Part shown: positions 18,003 through 26,498 of the stretch, in pieces
How positions within the stretch are numbered: position 1 is the stretch's first letter
Layout: every line of letters begins with the position of its first letter
Origin: UBA1672 sp964352665
GTDB taxonomy: Bacteria > Pseudomonadota > Alphaproteobacteria > Micavibrionales > Micavibrionaceae
Assembly: GCA_964352665.1 (NCBI GenBank)
Contig: CAYGSJ010000005.1
Span: forward strand, 124,001-188,000
DNA length: 64,000 nucleotides
Direction: 5' to 3'
Translations under genes and position numbers: made by a program
Notes under the pieces: model-generated
Databases searched by the model: none
Told to the model about the DNA's origin: nothing
What the model saw: only the letters and a program-made list of their open reading frames with translations

Positions 18003-18647
18003 TTAAACGCCGCGTTTTTCCTTAATGGATTTGACAATATCGTCCACCGTATCGGTTGATGGATAAAGGTCGATCAAATTGTTTTCATCGTCCATGAAAT
18101 ACATAAAAGCGGAGTGATCCATCATGTACTCATCCATCATATCGTTCTCCACCTTTGTCGCGTAAACGCTATAGGCATTTTCAACTTTCTCGATCTGTTC
18201 CAGTGTTCCGGTCAGGCCAATAAGTTTCGGATGGAATTGTGCTACGTATTCTTTGATGACCTCCGGTGTGTCACGCTCCGGGTCCACACTAATGAAGATA
18301 GGCGTGAACTCATCGGCCATCGGCCCCAACTCATCCATAATCAGTTTCATTTTCTGAAGTTCCGTCGGGCAAATCGCAGGACAGTATGTGAAACCGAAAA
18401 AGATCAGTTTGTATTGTCCGGCATAAGTGTCTTGCGTAACGGTTTCACCGTCTTGATTTACCAACTCGAAGTCGCCGTCAATATCAATCGGGCCGGTATC
18501 CCGTTTCATCACTGTAGCCACGCTTTGCTCGCCCATCGCCGCCACGCCGTCGTTCAACTCTTGCTGTGCCTGAAAATATCCAATGGCAGAACCGATTCCC
18601 AATCCGACAAGCAGCATAACAGCCCATCTGGCTATACGATTTTTCAT
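18003..18647 (-). CDS. SCO1/SenC-type copper chaperone
   Basis: SCO proteins deliver copper to the CuA site of cytochrome c oxidase or act in periplasmic thiol redox control. An N-terminal membrane anchor (about 8-24) is followed by a thioredoxin-like domain. The copper ligands are visible: Cys89 and Cys93 in FTYCPAICPTE, and a downstream His in MMDHSAFMY. The FISVDPERDTPEV string is also typical. At 214 aa the length is normal. No oxidase genes are nearby in this window. Confidence 0.9.
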   Translation of the reverse strand: MKNRIARWAVMLLVGLGIGSAIGYFQAQQELNDGVAAMGEQSVATVMKRDTGPIDIDGDFELVNQDGETVTQDTYAGQYKLIFFGFTYCPAICPTELQKMKLIMDELGPMADEFTPIFISVDPERDTPEVIKEYVAQFHPKLIGLTGTLEQIEKVENAYSVYATKVENDMMDEYMMDHSAFMYFMDDENNLIDLYPSTDTVDDIVKSIKEKRGV

Positions 18648-18751
18648 GACACAACTCCCTACGTTTTTTAAAGTGACAAGAGCTTTATAAATGTTTGAAC
18701 ACCGCTTGACAATTCCTTTGATTACGTCACAGTGTAGGCATTAAAAAATAA

Positions 18752-18827
18752 CCTTAGGGGTGCCTCCTTATTTGAGGCTGAGAGCATACCCTTGGAACCT
18801 GTTGATTAGAATCAACGCAGGGAAAGG
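18752..18827 (+). promoter_or_regulatory. TPP (THI-box) riboswitch
   Basis: The conserved TPP-riboswitch elements appear in order: GGGGTGCC, the GAGGCTGAGA thi-box core, ACCC, and GAACCTG followed by the closing strand. The 5' CCTT (18752-18755) can pair with AAGG (18824-18827), closing P1. That same AAGG is part of AAGGAAG, the Shine-Dalgarno of the ATG at 18838. Ligand binding would therefore directly hide the ribosome site, which suggests translational control. It governs the tautomerase-family gene and thiC. Confidence 0.93.
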
Positions 18828-18837
18828 AAGCTGTAAA

Positions 18838-19182
18838 ATGCCACATATTGTAATTGAATATTCAAAAAACATTGGTGATATCGTCGAGATATCAAAACTC
18901 GTCCAAGAGATCCACACTGAGTTGCCAAAACATGGCATTGAAAGAGATCGTCTGAAAACGCGTGCGCATGAATGCAATTACGTCGCCGTAGGGGATCAGG
19001 GCTCGCATGGTCACATGATTCACGCCAAGCTTTTATTCATCGAAGGACGTGACATGAAAGTTAAGAAAAAATTCGGCGATATTCTTCATAAAATGATGAA
19101 AGACGCAGTGGGTGATAAGGTCAGACATTGTCAAATCACCCTTGAAATCCGGGATATGGATTCGGACAGCTATTATAAATAA
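18838..19182 (+). CDS. 5-carboxymethyl-2-hydroxymuconate isomerase-family protein (114 aa)
   Basis: The product begins MPHIVIEYS. After removal of Met, Pro1 is the catalytic base of the tautomerase superfamily, and the fold signature of CHMI is present (IKTRA-like LKTRAHE, VGDQGSHGHMIHAKLLFIEGRD). CHMI acts in homoprotocatechuate degradation, but here the gene lies between a TPP riboswitch and thiC, and no aromatic-degradation genes are nearby. Its job may thus be linked to thiamine metabolism. The start is set by AAGGAAG and the family N terminus. Confidence 0.8.
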   Translation: MPHIVIEYSKNIGDIVEISKLVQEIHTELPKHGIERDRLKTRAHECNYVAVGDQGSHGHMIHAKLLFIEGRDMKVKKKFGDILHKMMKDAVGDKVRHCQITLEIRDMDSDSYYK

Positions 19183-19206
19183 TCAAAAATAAAAGGAGTG
19201 AGATTA

Positions 19207-21015
19207 ATGTCTCCAAAAGACCGGCCAGAGCTACAGACTGTTGGGGTTTGCCCCTCAACCACACATGTTACACGCGGCAGTCTGCCCGCCAGCAAAAAAG
19301 TCTATGTCGGCGATCTGAAAGTGCCGATGCGCGAGATATCCTTGAGCAATGGCGAGAGCTTGACCGTCTACGATACCTCCGGCCCGTATACGGACGAGGC
19401 GCAGACGCTCGACATTATGCGCGGCCTGCCCAAGACACGGCTGCAATGGGTGCTCGATAGAAACGACGTCGAATATGTCGAGGGGCGCAAGGTCAAGCCT
19501 ATCGATAACGGCTATAAAACCGAGGCACAGCTCAAAAACCGTAAAATCAAGCATGAGCGTTTCCCCGCCTCCCCGGAAAAACCTTTGCGCGCCAAGGCCG
19601 GACAAAACGTCTCCCAAATGCATTACGCGCGTAAAGGCATCATTACGCCGGAGATGGAATATATCGCCCTGCGCGAAAATCAGGCGCGCGAGGCTGTGCA
19701 CAGCTATGCCAAAGACGGCGAGAATTTTGGCGCGAATATCCTGCCCTTCATCACCCCCGAATTTGTAAGGAAAGAAGTGGCGGAAGGGCGCGCGATCATC
19801 CCCGCCAACATCAACCACACGGAGTTAGAGCCAATGATTATCGGGCGCAACTTCCTTGTGAAGATCAACGCCAATATCGGTAACTCCGCGGTCACCAGCT
19901 CCATCGGCGAGGAAGTCGATAAAATGGTCTGGGCCATACGCTGGGGCGGTGATACCGTGATGGATCTCTCCACCGGTAAAGATATTCACGATACGCGGGA
20001 ATGGATCATCCGCAACTCGCCCGTGCCCATCGGGACGGTGCCGATCTATCAGGCGCTGGAGAAAGTGGGCGGCGTGGCTGAAGACCTCACATGGGAAGTC
20101 TTCCGCGACACGCTCATCGAACAGGCCGAGCAGGGCGTGGATTACTTCACCATTCATGCCGGTGTGCGCCTGCCTTATATCCGCCTCACCAATGATAGGG
20201 TCACAGGCATTGTCAGCCGCGGCGGCTCGATCATGGCAAAATGGATGATGACCCATCACCGCGAGTCCTTCCTCTATACGCATTTCGAGGAGATTTGCGA
20301 GATCATGAAAGCCTACGATGTTTCGTTCTCCCTTGGTGACGGTTTGCGCCCCGGTTCGATTGCAGATGCCAATGACGCCGCGCAATTCGCGGAGCTGGAA
20401 ACACTGGGCGAGCTGACAAAAATCGCATGGGAACATGATGTACAGGTGATGATCGAAGGCCCCGGCCACGTGCCGATGCATCTGATTAAAATCAATATGG
20501 AGAAACAGCTCGAGGAATGTCACGAGGCACCGTTTTATACGCTCGGGCCCCTGACGACAGATATTGCGCCGGGCTATGATCATATTACATCCGGAATTGG
20601 TGCAGCAATGATCGGCTGGTTCGGCTGTGCAATGCTCTGCTATGTCACACCGAAGGAGCATTTAGGCTTGCCCAACCGAGACGACGTAAAGACGGGGGTG
20701 ATCACCTATAAGATTGCTGCGCATGCTGCGGATCTGGCAAAGGGGCATCCGGGTGCACAATACCGCGATGACGCGCTGTCCAAGGCAAGGTTCGAGTTCC
20801 GGTGGGAGGATCAGTTCAATCTTGGCCTGGACCCCGACACCGCGCGCAGCATGCACGATGAAACCCTCCCCGCCGAAGGCGCAAAACATGCGAGTTTTTG
20901 TTCCATGTGCGGCCCGAAATTCTGCAGCATGAAAATCACGCAGGACGTGCGTGACTTTGTTGCGGCAAATCCCGAAGCCCGAGAGGCAGAAAAAGGCAAG
21001 GCAGTAAATGAGTGA
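19207..21015 (+). CDS. thiC: Phosphomethylpyrimidine synthase ThiC
   Basis: ThiC is a radical-SAM enzyme that rearranges 5-aminoimidazole ribotide into HMP phosphate, the pyrimidine half of thiamine. The C-terminal cluster motif is visible (CSMCGPKFCS, the CX2CX4C form). Other family strings are NANIGNSA, WGGDTVMDLSTG and MIEGPGHVPMH. ATG 19207 is preferred over a GTG at 19198 because AGGAG lies 8 nt upstream of the ATG. At about 602 aa the length is normal. It lies 24 bp after the tautomerase gene in the same riboswitch-controlled transcript. Confidence 0.97.
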   Translation: MSPKDRPELQTVGVCPSTTHVTRGSLPASKKVYVGDLKVPMREISLSNGESLTVYDTSGPYTDEAQTLDIMRGLPKTRLQWVLDRNDVEYVEGRKVKPIDNGYKTEAQLKNRKIKHERFPASPEKPLRAKAGQNVSQMHYARKGIITPEMEYIALRENQAREAVHSYAKDGENFGANILPFITPEFVRKEVAEGRAIIPANINHTELEPMIIGRNFLVKINANIGNSAVTSSIGEEVDKMVWAIRWGGDTVMDLSTGKDIHDTREWIIRNSPVPIGTVPIYQALEKVGGVAEDLTWEVFRDTLIEQAEQGVDYFTIHAGVRLPYIRLTNDRVTGIVSRGGSIMAKWMMTHHRESFLYTHFEEICEIMKAYDVSFSLGDGLRPGSIADANDAAQFAELETLGELTKIAWEHDVQVMIEGPGHVPMHLIKINMEKQLEECHEAPFYTLGPLTTDIAPGYDHITSGIGAAMIGWFGCAMLCYVTPKEHLGLPNRDDVKTGVITYKIAAHAADLAKGHPGAQYRDDALSKARFEFRWEDQFNLGLDPDTARSMHDETLPAEGAKHASFCSMCGPKFCSMKITQDVRDFVAANPEAREAEKGKAVNE

Positions 21016-21247
21016 AAGTGATAACAATCTGGACGAGATGATCCTCTCCGTGGCGAGCAAAGAGTGGCAAAAAACCACGATGATTATTTCCAGTGTGTTT
21101 GAAAAACCGGATTTTGATAAGGAAAAATACTCCGCACAAAATGTGGCCGAGCGCCTGTACATTCTGGTGAACAACCGAAAACTCGAGTCTGAGGGCAATA
21201 TGCGGCGCTGGCGAGAGAGCAATGTGCGCTTGATTGCAGAGGCATAA
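21008..21247 (+). CDS. DUF3658-like small protein (79 aa)
   Basis: The gene overlaps the thiC stop by 8 bp, so translational coupling is likely. The sequence fits the DUF3658 pattern: an EW-x-K start region, then AERLYILVNNRKLESEGNM and a closing R-x-S-x-VRLI motif. Function of the domain is unknown. It has no signal or membrane segment. Its place directly behind thiC is probably operon convenience rather than proof of a thiamine role. Confidence 0.65.
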   Translation: MSESDNNLDEMILSVASKEWQKTTMIISSVFEKPDFDKEKYSAQNVAERLYILVNNRKLESEGNMRRWRESNVRLIAEA

Positions 21248-21279
21248 AATCGTAAAAGGGAATAGTAGAGGGGATACAT

Positions 21280-21621
21280 ATGAGCAACGATCAAGACTGG
21301 CCATGGGACCAACCCAAAAATGCAATGGCTCTGACCACAACACAGGTGATGTCGACCGGCGCCCCGATTTTGCGCGTCACCCATTATGAAGACGACCATA
21401 GCTGGGCCTTTGTTTGCGGCACAACAGAAGATATGAAGGATGTGTTGACGGTGTTGATGGAGCATGTGGTGAACGACGACCCCACACTGGCGGAGATCGC
21501 CGATCTCGAACCCGGCTGGACGGCCTATAGAGACGCTGTCGGCGCTCCATGGGAAAGACAAAAAGACTCCGCCGAAGATGATGACGAGATGGACATCAGC
21601 TTTACACTCGAAGAGGATTAG
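21280..21621 (+). CDS. Hypothetical acidic protein (113 aa)
   Basis: A short soluble protein with a Trp-rich start (DWPWDQPKNAM), a central HYEDDHSWAFVCGT block and a conserved-looking DLEPGWTAYRD before an Asp/Glu-rich tail. No family is named with confidence. It lies 32 bp behind the DUF3658 gene and ahead of a strong terminator, so it is the last gene of the thiC transcript. GAGGGG sits upstream of the ATG. Confidence 0.6.
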   Translation: MSNDQDWPWDQPKNAMALTTTQVMSTGAPILRVTHYEDDHSWAFVCGTTEDMKDVLTVLMEHVVNDDPTLAEIADLEPGWTAYRDAVGAPWERQKDSAEDDDEMDISFTLEED

Positions 21622-21720
21622 CGGACTCGCGGCGGTGGAGTATAAGGGCCGGTTTGATGCGGCGCAATCCCGCACTGATCTTGACTTTTTGGATATTTTA
21701 TTACATAGTAATGCTTGTAA

Positions 21721-21746
21721 ACGCCCCGCAAAGGGCGTTTTTTTAT
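21721..21746 (+). terminator. Intrinsic terminator of the thiC operon
   Basis: ACGCCC (21721-21726) pairs with GGGCGT (21733-21738), followed by seven T residues. Confidence 0.85.
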
Positions 21747-21906
21747 GAACGGATATAAAATTATGGCCCGCGAAATATGGCCCATCTCTGTTTTCCATTC
21801 CCGATCAGTGGGTTAGCCAATATCCGGCGCAAAAACTCGGGCCATATCGCTGAAAAACACGTATTTTAGCAGCAAAATCAGGCCCGAAATGGGCTCTCTC
21901 GCCATC

Positions 21907-21954
21907 AAATCGGGGCTTATTCTTTCAAACCCTCCCAAAAAATCGGGGCTTATT
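21907..21954. repeat. Tandem 15-bp direct repeat in a 300-bp gap
   Basis: AAATCGGGGCTTATT occurs exactly at 21907-21921 and 21940-21954, 33 bp apart. The surrounding gap (21747-22049) also has several GGCCC/GGGCC words (ATGGCCCG, ATGGCCCA, CGGGCCAT, AGGCCCGA). No gene is seen in the gap. Confidence 0.6.
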
Positions 21955-21956
21955 TT

Positions 21957-23182
21957 TTAAATTATAGCCCGTTTTCTGCTTATCTTTGCCATTTAAGGGA
22001 GCAGCGCAGCAGGCTTGGAAATTGACATAAATCTTTATTTTATCTAATAGTGGATAATAAAAAAAAATATAAGGCTATGGGTATGGCATGGGTTAGAGAT
22101 TTAAGCACCAGATTTCATGATGCTGCTTTAGGTAAGGCGTTGACGTCGACCAGCCCTAAGACTTTGCGCGGGTCTATTTTTTTGGCATTGTTTATGACGG
22201 CACCAGACCACAAAGGATCACGTCATATTTCGTTGCGCCAGCTTGCAAATGTTTTGTCTCATGCGGGGTTGATCTCCCGGCTTGTTAATCAAATTGATGA
22301 TCTTGATGATCTTTTTGACGCCATGACGCCACAGGAAAAGCTTGCTCTCGGTTCGGTTGAGCTCGGCGCACGCATTTCTGAATTTTTGGATAGCTTGGAA
22401 ATAAGAGAAACAGGCTATATCCAACTGTCGCAAGAAATAGAAAGATCTGGCTTGCTTGCCCCGGGTGAACAAATGTCCTTTAGTAATATGCATGCTTTGT
22501 TAGTGCTGCAACAGGCCCAAGCGCAGCTGGACTATAAACGCAACCCGTCTGCAGAAGCGAGAAAAAGGATGCTGGATGCAGATATGGGGCTGGCACAATC
22601 TACATGTATTCATACATTGGAGTTTTTAAAAGCACATCCCGATGTCGGGGCGGCTGTAAAAGATGGTTTGTCTTTGGATGACGCTGCAAGTGTCTATCCC
22701 GTGGTGGCACGTATGGCTGTTCTATTGGAGCTATGTGATCATCTGGAGGATTTCATTGTCGATATGTCGGATGAGCTTCGCAAAGGCATCATTGCCCCCA
22801 GTTGGATTGCCGGAAAACTACAGGAGCGCGCGCAGCTTCTAGACAATACGGGTGCGATTTATTGGTATTTAAGAGCGTTTATTTTATCAAGAGATTTTAA
22901 AGAACATAATATTGCCATTGATGATTTACCGAAGCCCGTGCAGGAAGTAATTCAAGACGTAGAAAAGGATTATATGGCCCTTGCCAAAACGCTTCCTCCA
23001 TATTACAGGCATTTTATGATGCTGTGTTGGCATGCCCGTAAGGAAGAGGGGATGATTACCCAAATGCATCCAAAATTTGGAAGGGAAGCAGTGCCGGACG
23101 AGGTTCGATTTTTCGAGGTCAGAGACACCGTTTTTGAATAGGCTGGGTTTTCGAAAAAAGTATGACCTCTTAAATTATAGCC
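21957..23182. repeat. 13-bp direct repeats flanking one gene
   Basis: TTAAATTATAGCC is present at 21957-21969 and again at 23170-23182, just outside the hypothetical gene at 22083-23141. Only the two short copies are repeated; the gene lies between them. Confidence 0.5.
22083..23141 (+). CDS. Hypothetical helical protein (352 aa)
   Basis: The product is predicted to be mostly alpha-helical and soluble, with no signal peptide, no transmembrane segment and no recognised domain. Regions such as LRQLANVLSHAGLISRLVNQ and a final YYRHFMMLCWHARKEEG look like packed helices. The start is uncertain: GTG 22050, ATG 22077 and ATG 22083 are in frame, and 22083 is chosen because AAGG lies 8 nt upstream. 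The gene is an isolated transcription unit flanked by short direct repeats, which may mark an insertion. Confidence 0.6.
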   Translation: MAWVRDLSTRFHDAALGKALTSTSPKTLRGSIFLALFMTAPDHKGSRHISLRQLANVLSHAGLISRLVNQIDDLDDLFDAMTPQEKLALGSVELGARISEFLDSLEIRETGYIQLSQEIERSGLLAPGEQMSFSNMHALLVLQQAQAQLDYKRNPSAEARKRMLDADMGLAQSTCIHTLEFLKAHPDVGAAVKDGLSLDDAASVYPVVARMAVLLELCDHLEDFIVDMSDELRKGIIAPSWIAGKLQERAQLLDNTGAIYWYLRAFILSRDFKEHNIAIDDLPKPVQEVIQDVEKDYMALAKTLPPYYRHFMMLCWHARKEEGMITQMHPKFGREAVPDEVRFFEVRDTVFE

Positions 23183-23230
23183 TGAATTTCCCCTGATTAT
23201 TCTCACTGCTTTATTGGAAGCATGGAAAAG

Positions 23231-23264
23231 AATAGGGCCATAAATTTCAAATTCTGGCCCTATT
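23231..23264. terminator. Terminator between convergent genes
   Basis: AATAGGGCCA (23231-23240) and TGGCCCTATT (23255-23264) are a perfect 10-bp inverted repeat with a 14-nt loop. It lies between the hypothetical gene and ohr; its U tracts are short, so efficiency is uncertain. Confidence 0.55.
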
Positions 23265-23283
23265 TCTGGATTTTGTGTCGTGC

Positions 23284-23709
23284 CTATGCCGCCTGCGACA
23301 GAGCGTTACCGTTGGCCTGTAGCGTGACGTCGATATTTCCGCGGGTGGCCTTGCTGTACGGGCAAATCTGGTGTGCCAGTGTGACAAGTTTTTCGGCTTC
23401 GTCTTGGCTCACACCCGGTAATTCGGCGTTCAAATTCATGGACAGATAAAACCCGTCATCGCCGCTATGGAGTTGTGCGGTTGCGTTGATGGTTACGCTC
23501 TGGGGGCTGAGGTTTTCCTTTCCAGCCATGACTTTTACGGCTTCACCGAAACACGCGGCGTAACCGCTGGCAAAAAGTTGCTCGGGGTTTGTGCCCGGTC
23601 CGCCGGAACCCGGAGGGGACAGAGCAACATCGATTTTCTTGTCATCGGTTGACACATGGCCTTCGCGGCCTGCTGTGGCCGTAGCATTTCCTGTTTCCAA
23701 TATGGTCAT
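23284..23709 (-). CDS. ohr: Organic hydroperoxide resistance protein (Ohr/OsmC family)
   Basis: Ohr reduces organic hydroperoxides with a reactive cysteine pair. Both are visible: Cys53 in GYAACFGEA and Cys116 in HQICPYSKATRGN, the latter being the Ohr signature. The N-terminal GREGHVSTDDKKID matches the GR-x-G motif of Ohr. Length (141 aa) is normal. AAAAGGAAAACC lies before the ATG. A MarR-type OhrR regulator is not seen next to it. Confidence 0.92.
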   Translation of the reverse strand: MTILETGNATATAGREGHVSTDDKKIDVALSPPGSGGPGTNPEQLFASGYAACFGEAVKVMAGKENLSPQSVTINATAQLHSGDDGFYLSMNLNAELPGVSQDEAEKLVTLAHQICPYSKATRGNIDVTLQANGNALSQAA

Positions 23710-23852
23710 GTTGGTTTTCCTTTTAAATTATGAATGTGTATGACACTGTAGCGCGTTTTGTTGACAGGAAAAAGAGGGAATCGTTTTTTGGTGCGCGGTA
23801 TAAAAAATGCAATAAAAAAACAAGATTATCCCCAGAACAAAAAACTTGAAAA

Positions 23853-23900
23853 ACACAACATATGGTATATATTGGTGTTCATAGGCACAATATATGCCAA
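23853..23900 (+). promoter_or_regulatory. Two candidate NrdR boxes upstream of nrdB
   Basis: ACACAACATATGGTAT (23853-23868) resembles the NrdR box pattern acaCwAtATaTwGtgt at about 13 of 16 positions. GCACAATATATGCCAA (23885-23900) matches the left half well. Their centres are 32 bp apart, about three helical turns, which is the usual NrdR arrangement. They lie 145-190 bp upstream of the nrdB start. Confidence 0.6.
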
Positions 23901-24043
23901 TTTTAAGGGGTGTAGCGTGTCTCTTCGAATTCATCCCCGCGATTCACAGGGGTCAATGTCAAAAAGACTCTGTCTCGACGGGAATCACTTTAAACTCGGC
24001 GGTGAATCTACTGCCCAATTTTGTAAAAAAGGAGCCTACCACT

Positions 24044-25120
24044 ATGGATAACAAAGCAGCACTCCAGGCTGAGAAGACTAAATCGAGTTCACCACTTTTA
24101 CAGGAGCGCCATATCTATAAGCCCTTCCTTTATCCTTGGTGTTTCGAGGCTTGGCAAACACAGCAGCGTATCCATTGGCTCCCCGAGGAAGTCCCTCTGG
24201 CCGAGGATGTGCGCGATTGGCGCAAGAAACTGACTCCGTCCGAAAAGAATTTGATGACACAGATTTTCCGCTTCTTTACGCAGGCCGACGTGGAGGTCAA
24301 TAACTGCTATATGAAGCATTACTCGCAAGTATTCGGTCCGGTAGAGGTACAGATGATGCTGGCGGCGTTCTCGAATATCGAGACTGTACATATTGCAGCG
24401 TATTCGCATTTGCTGGATACGATTGGCATGCCCGAGACCGAATACTCTGCGTTTCTTGATTACAAGGAAATGAAAGATAAATTCGACTATATGCAGAACG
24501 TGTCCATGAAAGACCGTCGCGATGTGGCCAAGACTATGGCGATGTTCGGTGCCTTTACCGAAGGGCTTGCCTTGTTTGCGTCTTTCGCGATTTTGATGAA
24601 CTTCCCGCGCTTCAATAAAATGAAGGGCATGGGCCAAATTGTAACATGGTCGGTGCGCGATGAAACACTGCATTGCTTGTCCATGATCCGTTTGTTCAAC
24701 GAATTTATCAACGAAAACCGCGATATCTGGGACGATGATCTGCGCGCTGAAATTCTGGAATGTTGTAAACTGACCGTGGAACATGAGGACGCCTTCATCG
24801 ATCTTGCTTTTGAAATGGGTGAAATCGAAGGCATTGCCCCTGAGGACATTAAGCAATATATCCGCTTTATCGGCGATCGCCGCCTACAGCAACTGAATAT
24901 GGAGCCGTATTACGGCGTCGAAAAAAATCCGTTGCCATGGATGGACGAAATGTTGAATGGGGCGGAACACACGAATTTCTTCGAGAACCGTGCAACCGAA
25001 TACGCGCGTGCGGCTACCGAAGGAACATGGGAAGAAGCATTTTCGGAGGATGTATTCTCTGGGAATTACGGCAAGAAAATCGGTGGTGTCGAAGCTGACA
25101 CTTCCGAGGAAGCTGCGTAG
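24044..25120 (+). CDS. nrdB: Ribonucleoside-diphosphate reductase subunit beta (class Ia)
   Basis: The beta subunit houses the di-iron centre and tyrosyl radical used by NrdA to reduce ribonucleotides. Iron-ligand helices are visible (EKNLMTQIFRFFTQAD, and NIETVHIAAYSHL with the ExxH pair). The Tyr in HIAAY stands seven residues after the Glu, the same spacing as the radical Tyr122 of E. coli NrdB. ATG 24044 is chosen because AAGGAG lies upstream and the 358-aa length fits; the open frame further upstream runs through the regulatory region. NrdA is not adjacent in this window. Confidence 0.93.
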   Translation: MDNKAALQAEKTKSSSPLLQERHIYKPFLYPWCFEAWQTQQRIHWLPEEVPLAEDVRDWRKKLTPSEKNLMTQIFRFFTQADVEVNNCYMKHYSQVFGPVEVQMMLAAFSNIETVHIAAYSHLLDTIGMPETEYSAFLDYKEMKDKFDYMQNVSMKDRRDVAKTMAMFGAFTEGLALFASFAILMNFPRFNKMKGMGQIVTWSVRDETLHCLSMIRLFNEFINENRDIWDDDLRAEILECCKLTVEHEDAFIDLAFEMGEIEGIAPEDIKQYIRFIGDRRLQQLNMEPYYGVEKNPLPWMDEMLNGAEHTNFFENRATEYARAATEGTWEEAFSEDVFSGNYGKKIGGVEADTSEEAA

Positions 25121-25173
25121 AGTACTTATTTCCCGACTTAGGTGTTACGAGGCACCTTTTAAAACCCTAGAAA

Positions 25174-25222
25174 GTCATCCGTCTCCCCCACATGAACTTA
25201 CCGAGGCGGATGGCTTCTTTTT
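25174..25222 (+). terminator. Intrinsic terminator of nrdB
   Basis: A 12-bp stem with two G-U pairs joins GTCATCCGTCTC (25174-25185) to GAGGCGGATGGC (25203-25214), followed by TTCTTTTTT. It overlaps the 3' end of ilvA. Confidence 0.75.
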
Positions 25223-26430
25223 TATACGGTTTCGGTTGTGACTTTAAACCCTGAGTCACCGAGCTGTTTCAGGATGTCCTTTACATGTTGCTTGTCGCGC
25301 GCTTCAATCACGACATCCAACTCGGCGCGTTTCAGCGATACGGTCTGCATCATGCGCTGGTGAATAACCTCAACCACGTTTGCTCCGGACTCTCCAATGA
25401 TACGGGAGATATCGGAAAGCTGACCCGGCGTGTCGTCAATTTCAAAACGTAGGCGGGTAATACGACCATCACGAACAAGACCACGCAGGATAAGCGTAGA
25501 AAGTGTGCGGGAATCTATGTTACCGCCACACAAAATCATACAGACCTTCTTACCCTTGAAATGGTCAATATTATTTTTGATTACGGCAAGAGCCGCGCCG
25601 GCAGCGCCTTCAGCGACCAGCTTTTCGTCACTGATCATATCGAAAATAGCCTCTTCGATCTCTGTTTCTGTGGCCGAGAAAATATGATCAACCAGTTTGT
25701 CTATAATTTTGATATCGGCCTCTGACGGCTCTTTTACGGCGATTCCCTCTGCCAGTGTTGCTTCACCGGCATTAAAATCACGACCTTCCCGCCTTGCCAA
25801 TACGGCATCAAAATTCTTGGCCTGCGCCCCGATGATCTCTATGTTGGAATTAAGACCTTTTAAAGCCGTAGCAACACCGGCGATCATACCGCCGCCGCCA
25901 ATCGGAACCACAACACAGTCAAGGTCCGGCACCTGTTCCATCATTTCCAGTGCAAGCGTCCCTTGCCCACAAACAACGGCCTTATCATCAAATGGATGAA
26001 CAAAGGTCATATCTTTTTCTTTGGCAAGGCGCATGGTTTCACCAACAGATTCATCAAAACTATCACCATAGAGAATGACTTCGGCACCAAAATCTTCCGT
26101 GCGCTTGATCTTATTAAACGGGGTGCGGTTCGGCATAACAATAACAGATGGAATGCCAAGACGTGATGCATTATAGGCCACACCTTGTGCATGATTTCCG
26201 GCACTACAGGCGATGACTCCTTTTTTGCGTTGTTCTTCATTCAGGGTGAGCAGCTTGTTAAGCGCTCCACGTGCCTTAAAAGCACTGGTGTGCTGCAGGT
26301 TTTCCAGTTTTAGATAGAGGTCAATACCAAGATGCTTGGACAGACGCGTAGCCTTAATGGTTGGCGTGCGTATCACCCCATCTTTGATTTTTTCGTGTGC
26401 GTCCTGAACATCCTTAAGTGTAACTTCCAT
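25222..26430 (-). CDS. ilvA: Threonine ammonia-lyase with C-terminal ACT domain
   Basis: A PLP enzyme converting threonine to 2-oxobutyrate, the entry step to isoleucine. The PLP-lysine motif is TSAFKARGA near residue 53, and the glycine-rich phosphate-binding loop is VVPIGGGGMIAGVA. A single ACT domain occupies about residues 325-402 (TRLRFEIDDTPGQLSDISRIIGE), suggesting allosteric control. At 402 aa it is shorter than two-ACT E. coli IlvA and resembles the one-ACT type often annotated as either ilvA or tdcB. GGATACGAAG lies before the ATG. Confidence 0.9.
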   Translation of the reverse strand: MEVTLKDVQDAHEKIKDGVIRTPTIKATRLSKHLGIDLYLKLENLQHTSAFKARGALNKLLTLNEEQRKKGVIACSAGNHAQGVAYNASRLGIPSVIVMPNRTPFNKIKRTEDFGAEVILYGDSFDESVGETMRLAKEKDMTFVHPFDDKAVVCGQGTLALEMMEQVPDLDCVVVPIGGGGMIAGVATALKGLNSNIEIIGAQAKNFDAVLARREGRDFNAGEATLAEGIAVKEPSEADIKIIDKLVDHIFSATETEIEEAIFDMISDEKLVAEGAAGAALAVIKNNIDHFKGKKVCMILCGGNIDSRTLSTLILRGLVRDGRITRLRFEIDDTPGQLSDISRIIGESGANVVEVIHQRMMQTVSLKRAELDVVIEARDKQHVKDILKQLGDSGFKVTTETV

Positions 26431-26498
26431 CTTCGTATCCTTTTTTAAAGAAGGGACACGCTATAGAGTTTTGCCAAGAAAATCAATGAAACTCTGAG

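Noticed and set aside
19825..21798. Two long minus-strand frames opposite thiC (278 and 378 codons)
   Set aside because: thiC is unmistakable on the plus strand, and the antisense products resemble no protein.
23761..23804. TTGACA...TATAAA as an nrdB promoter
   Set aside because: The spacing between the two hexamers is 32 bp, too long for a sigma-70 promoter.
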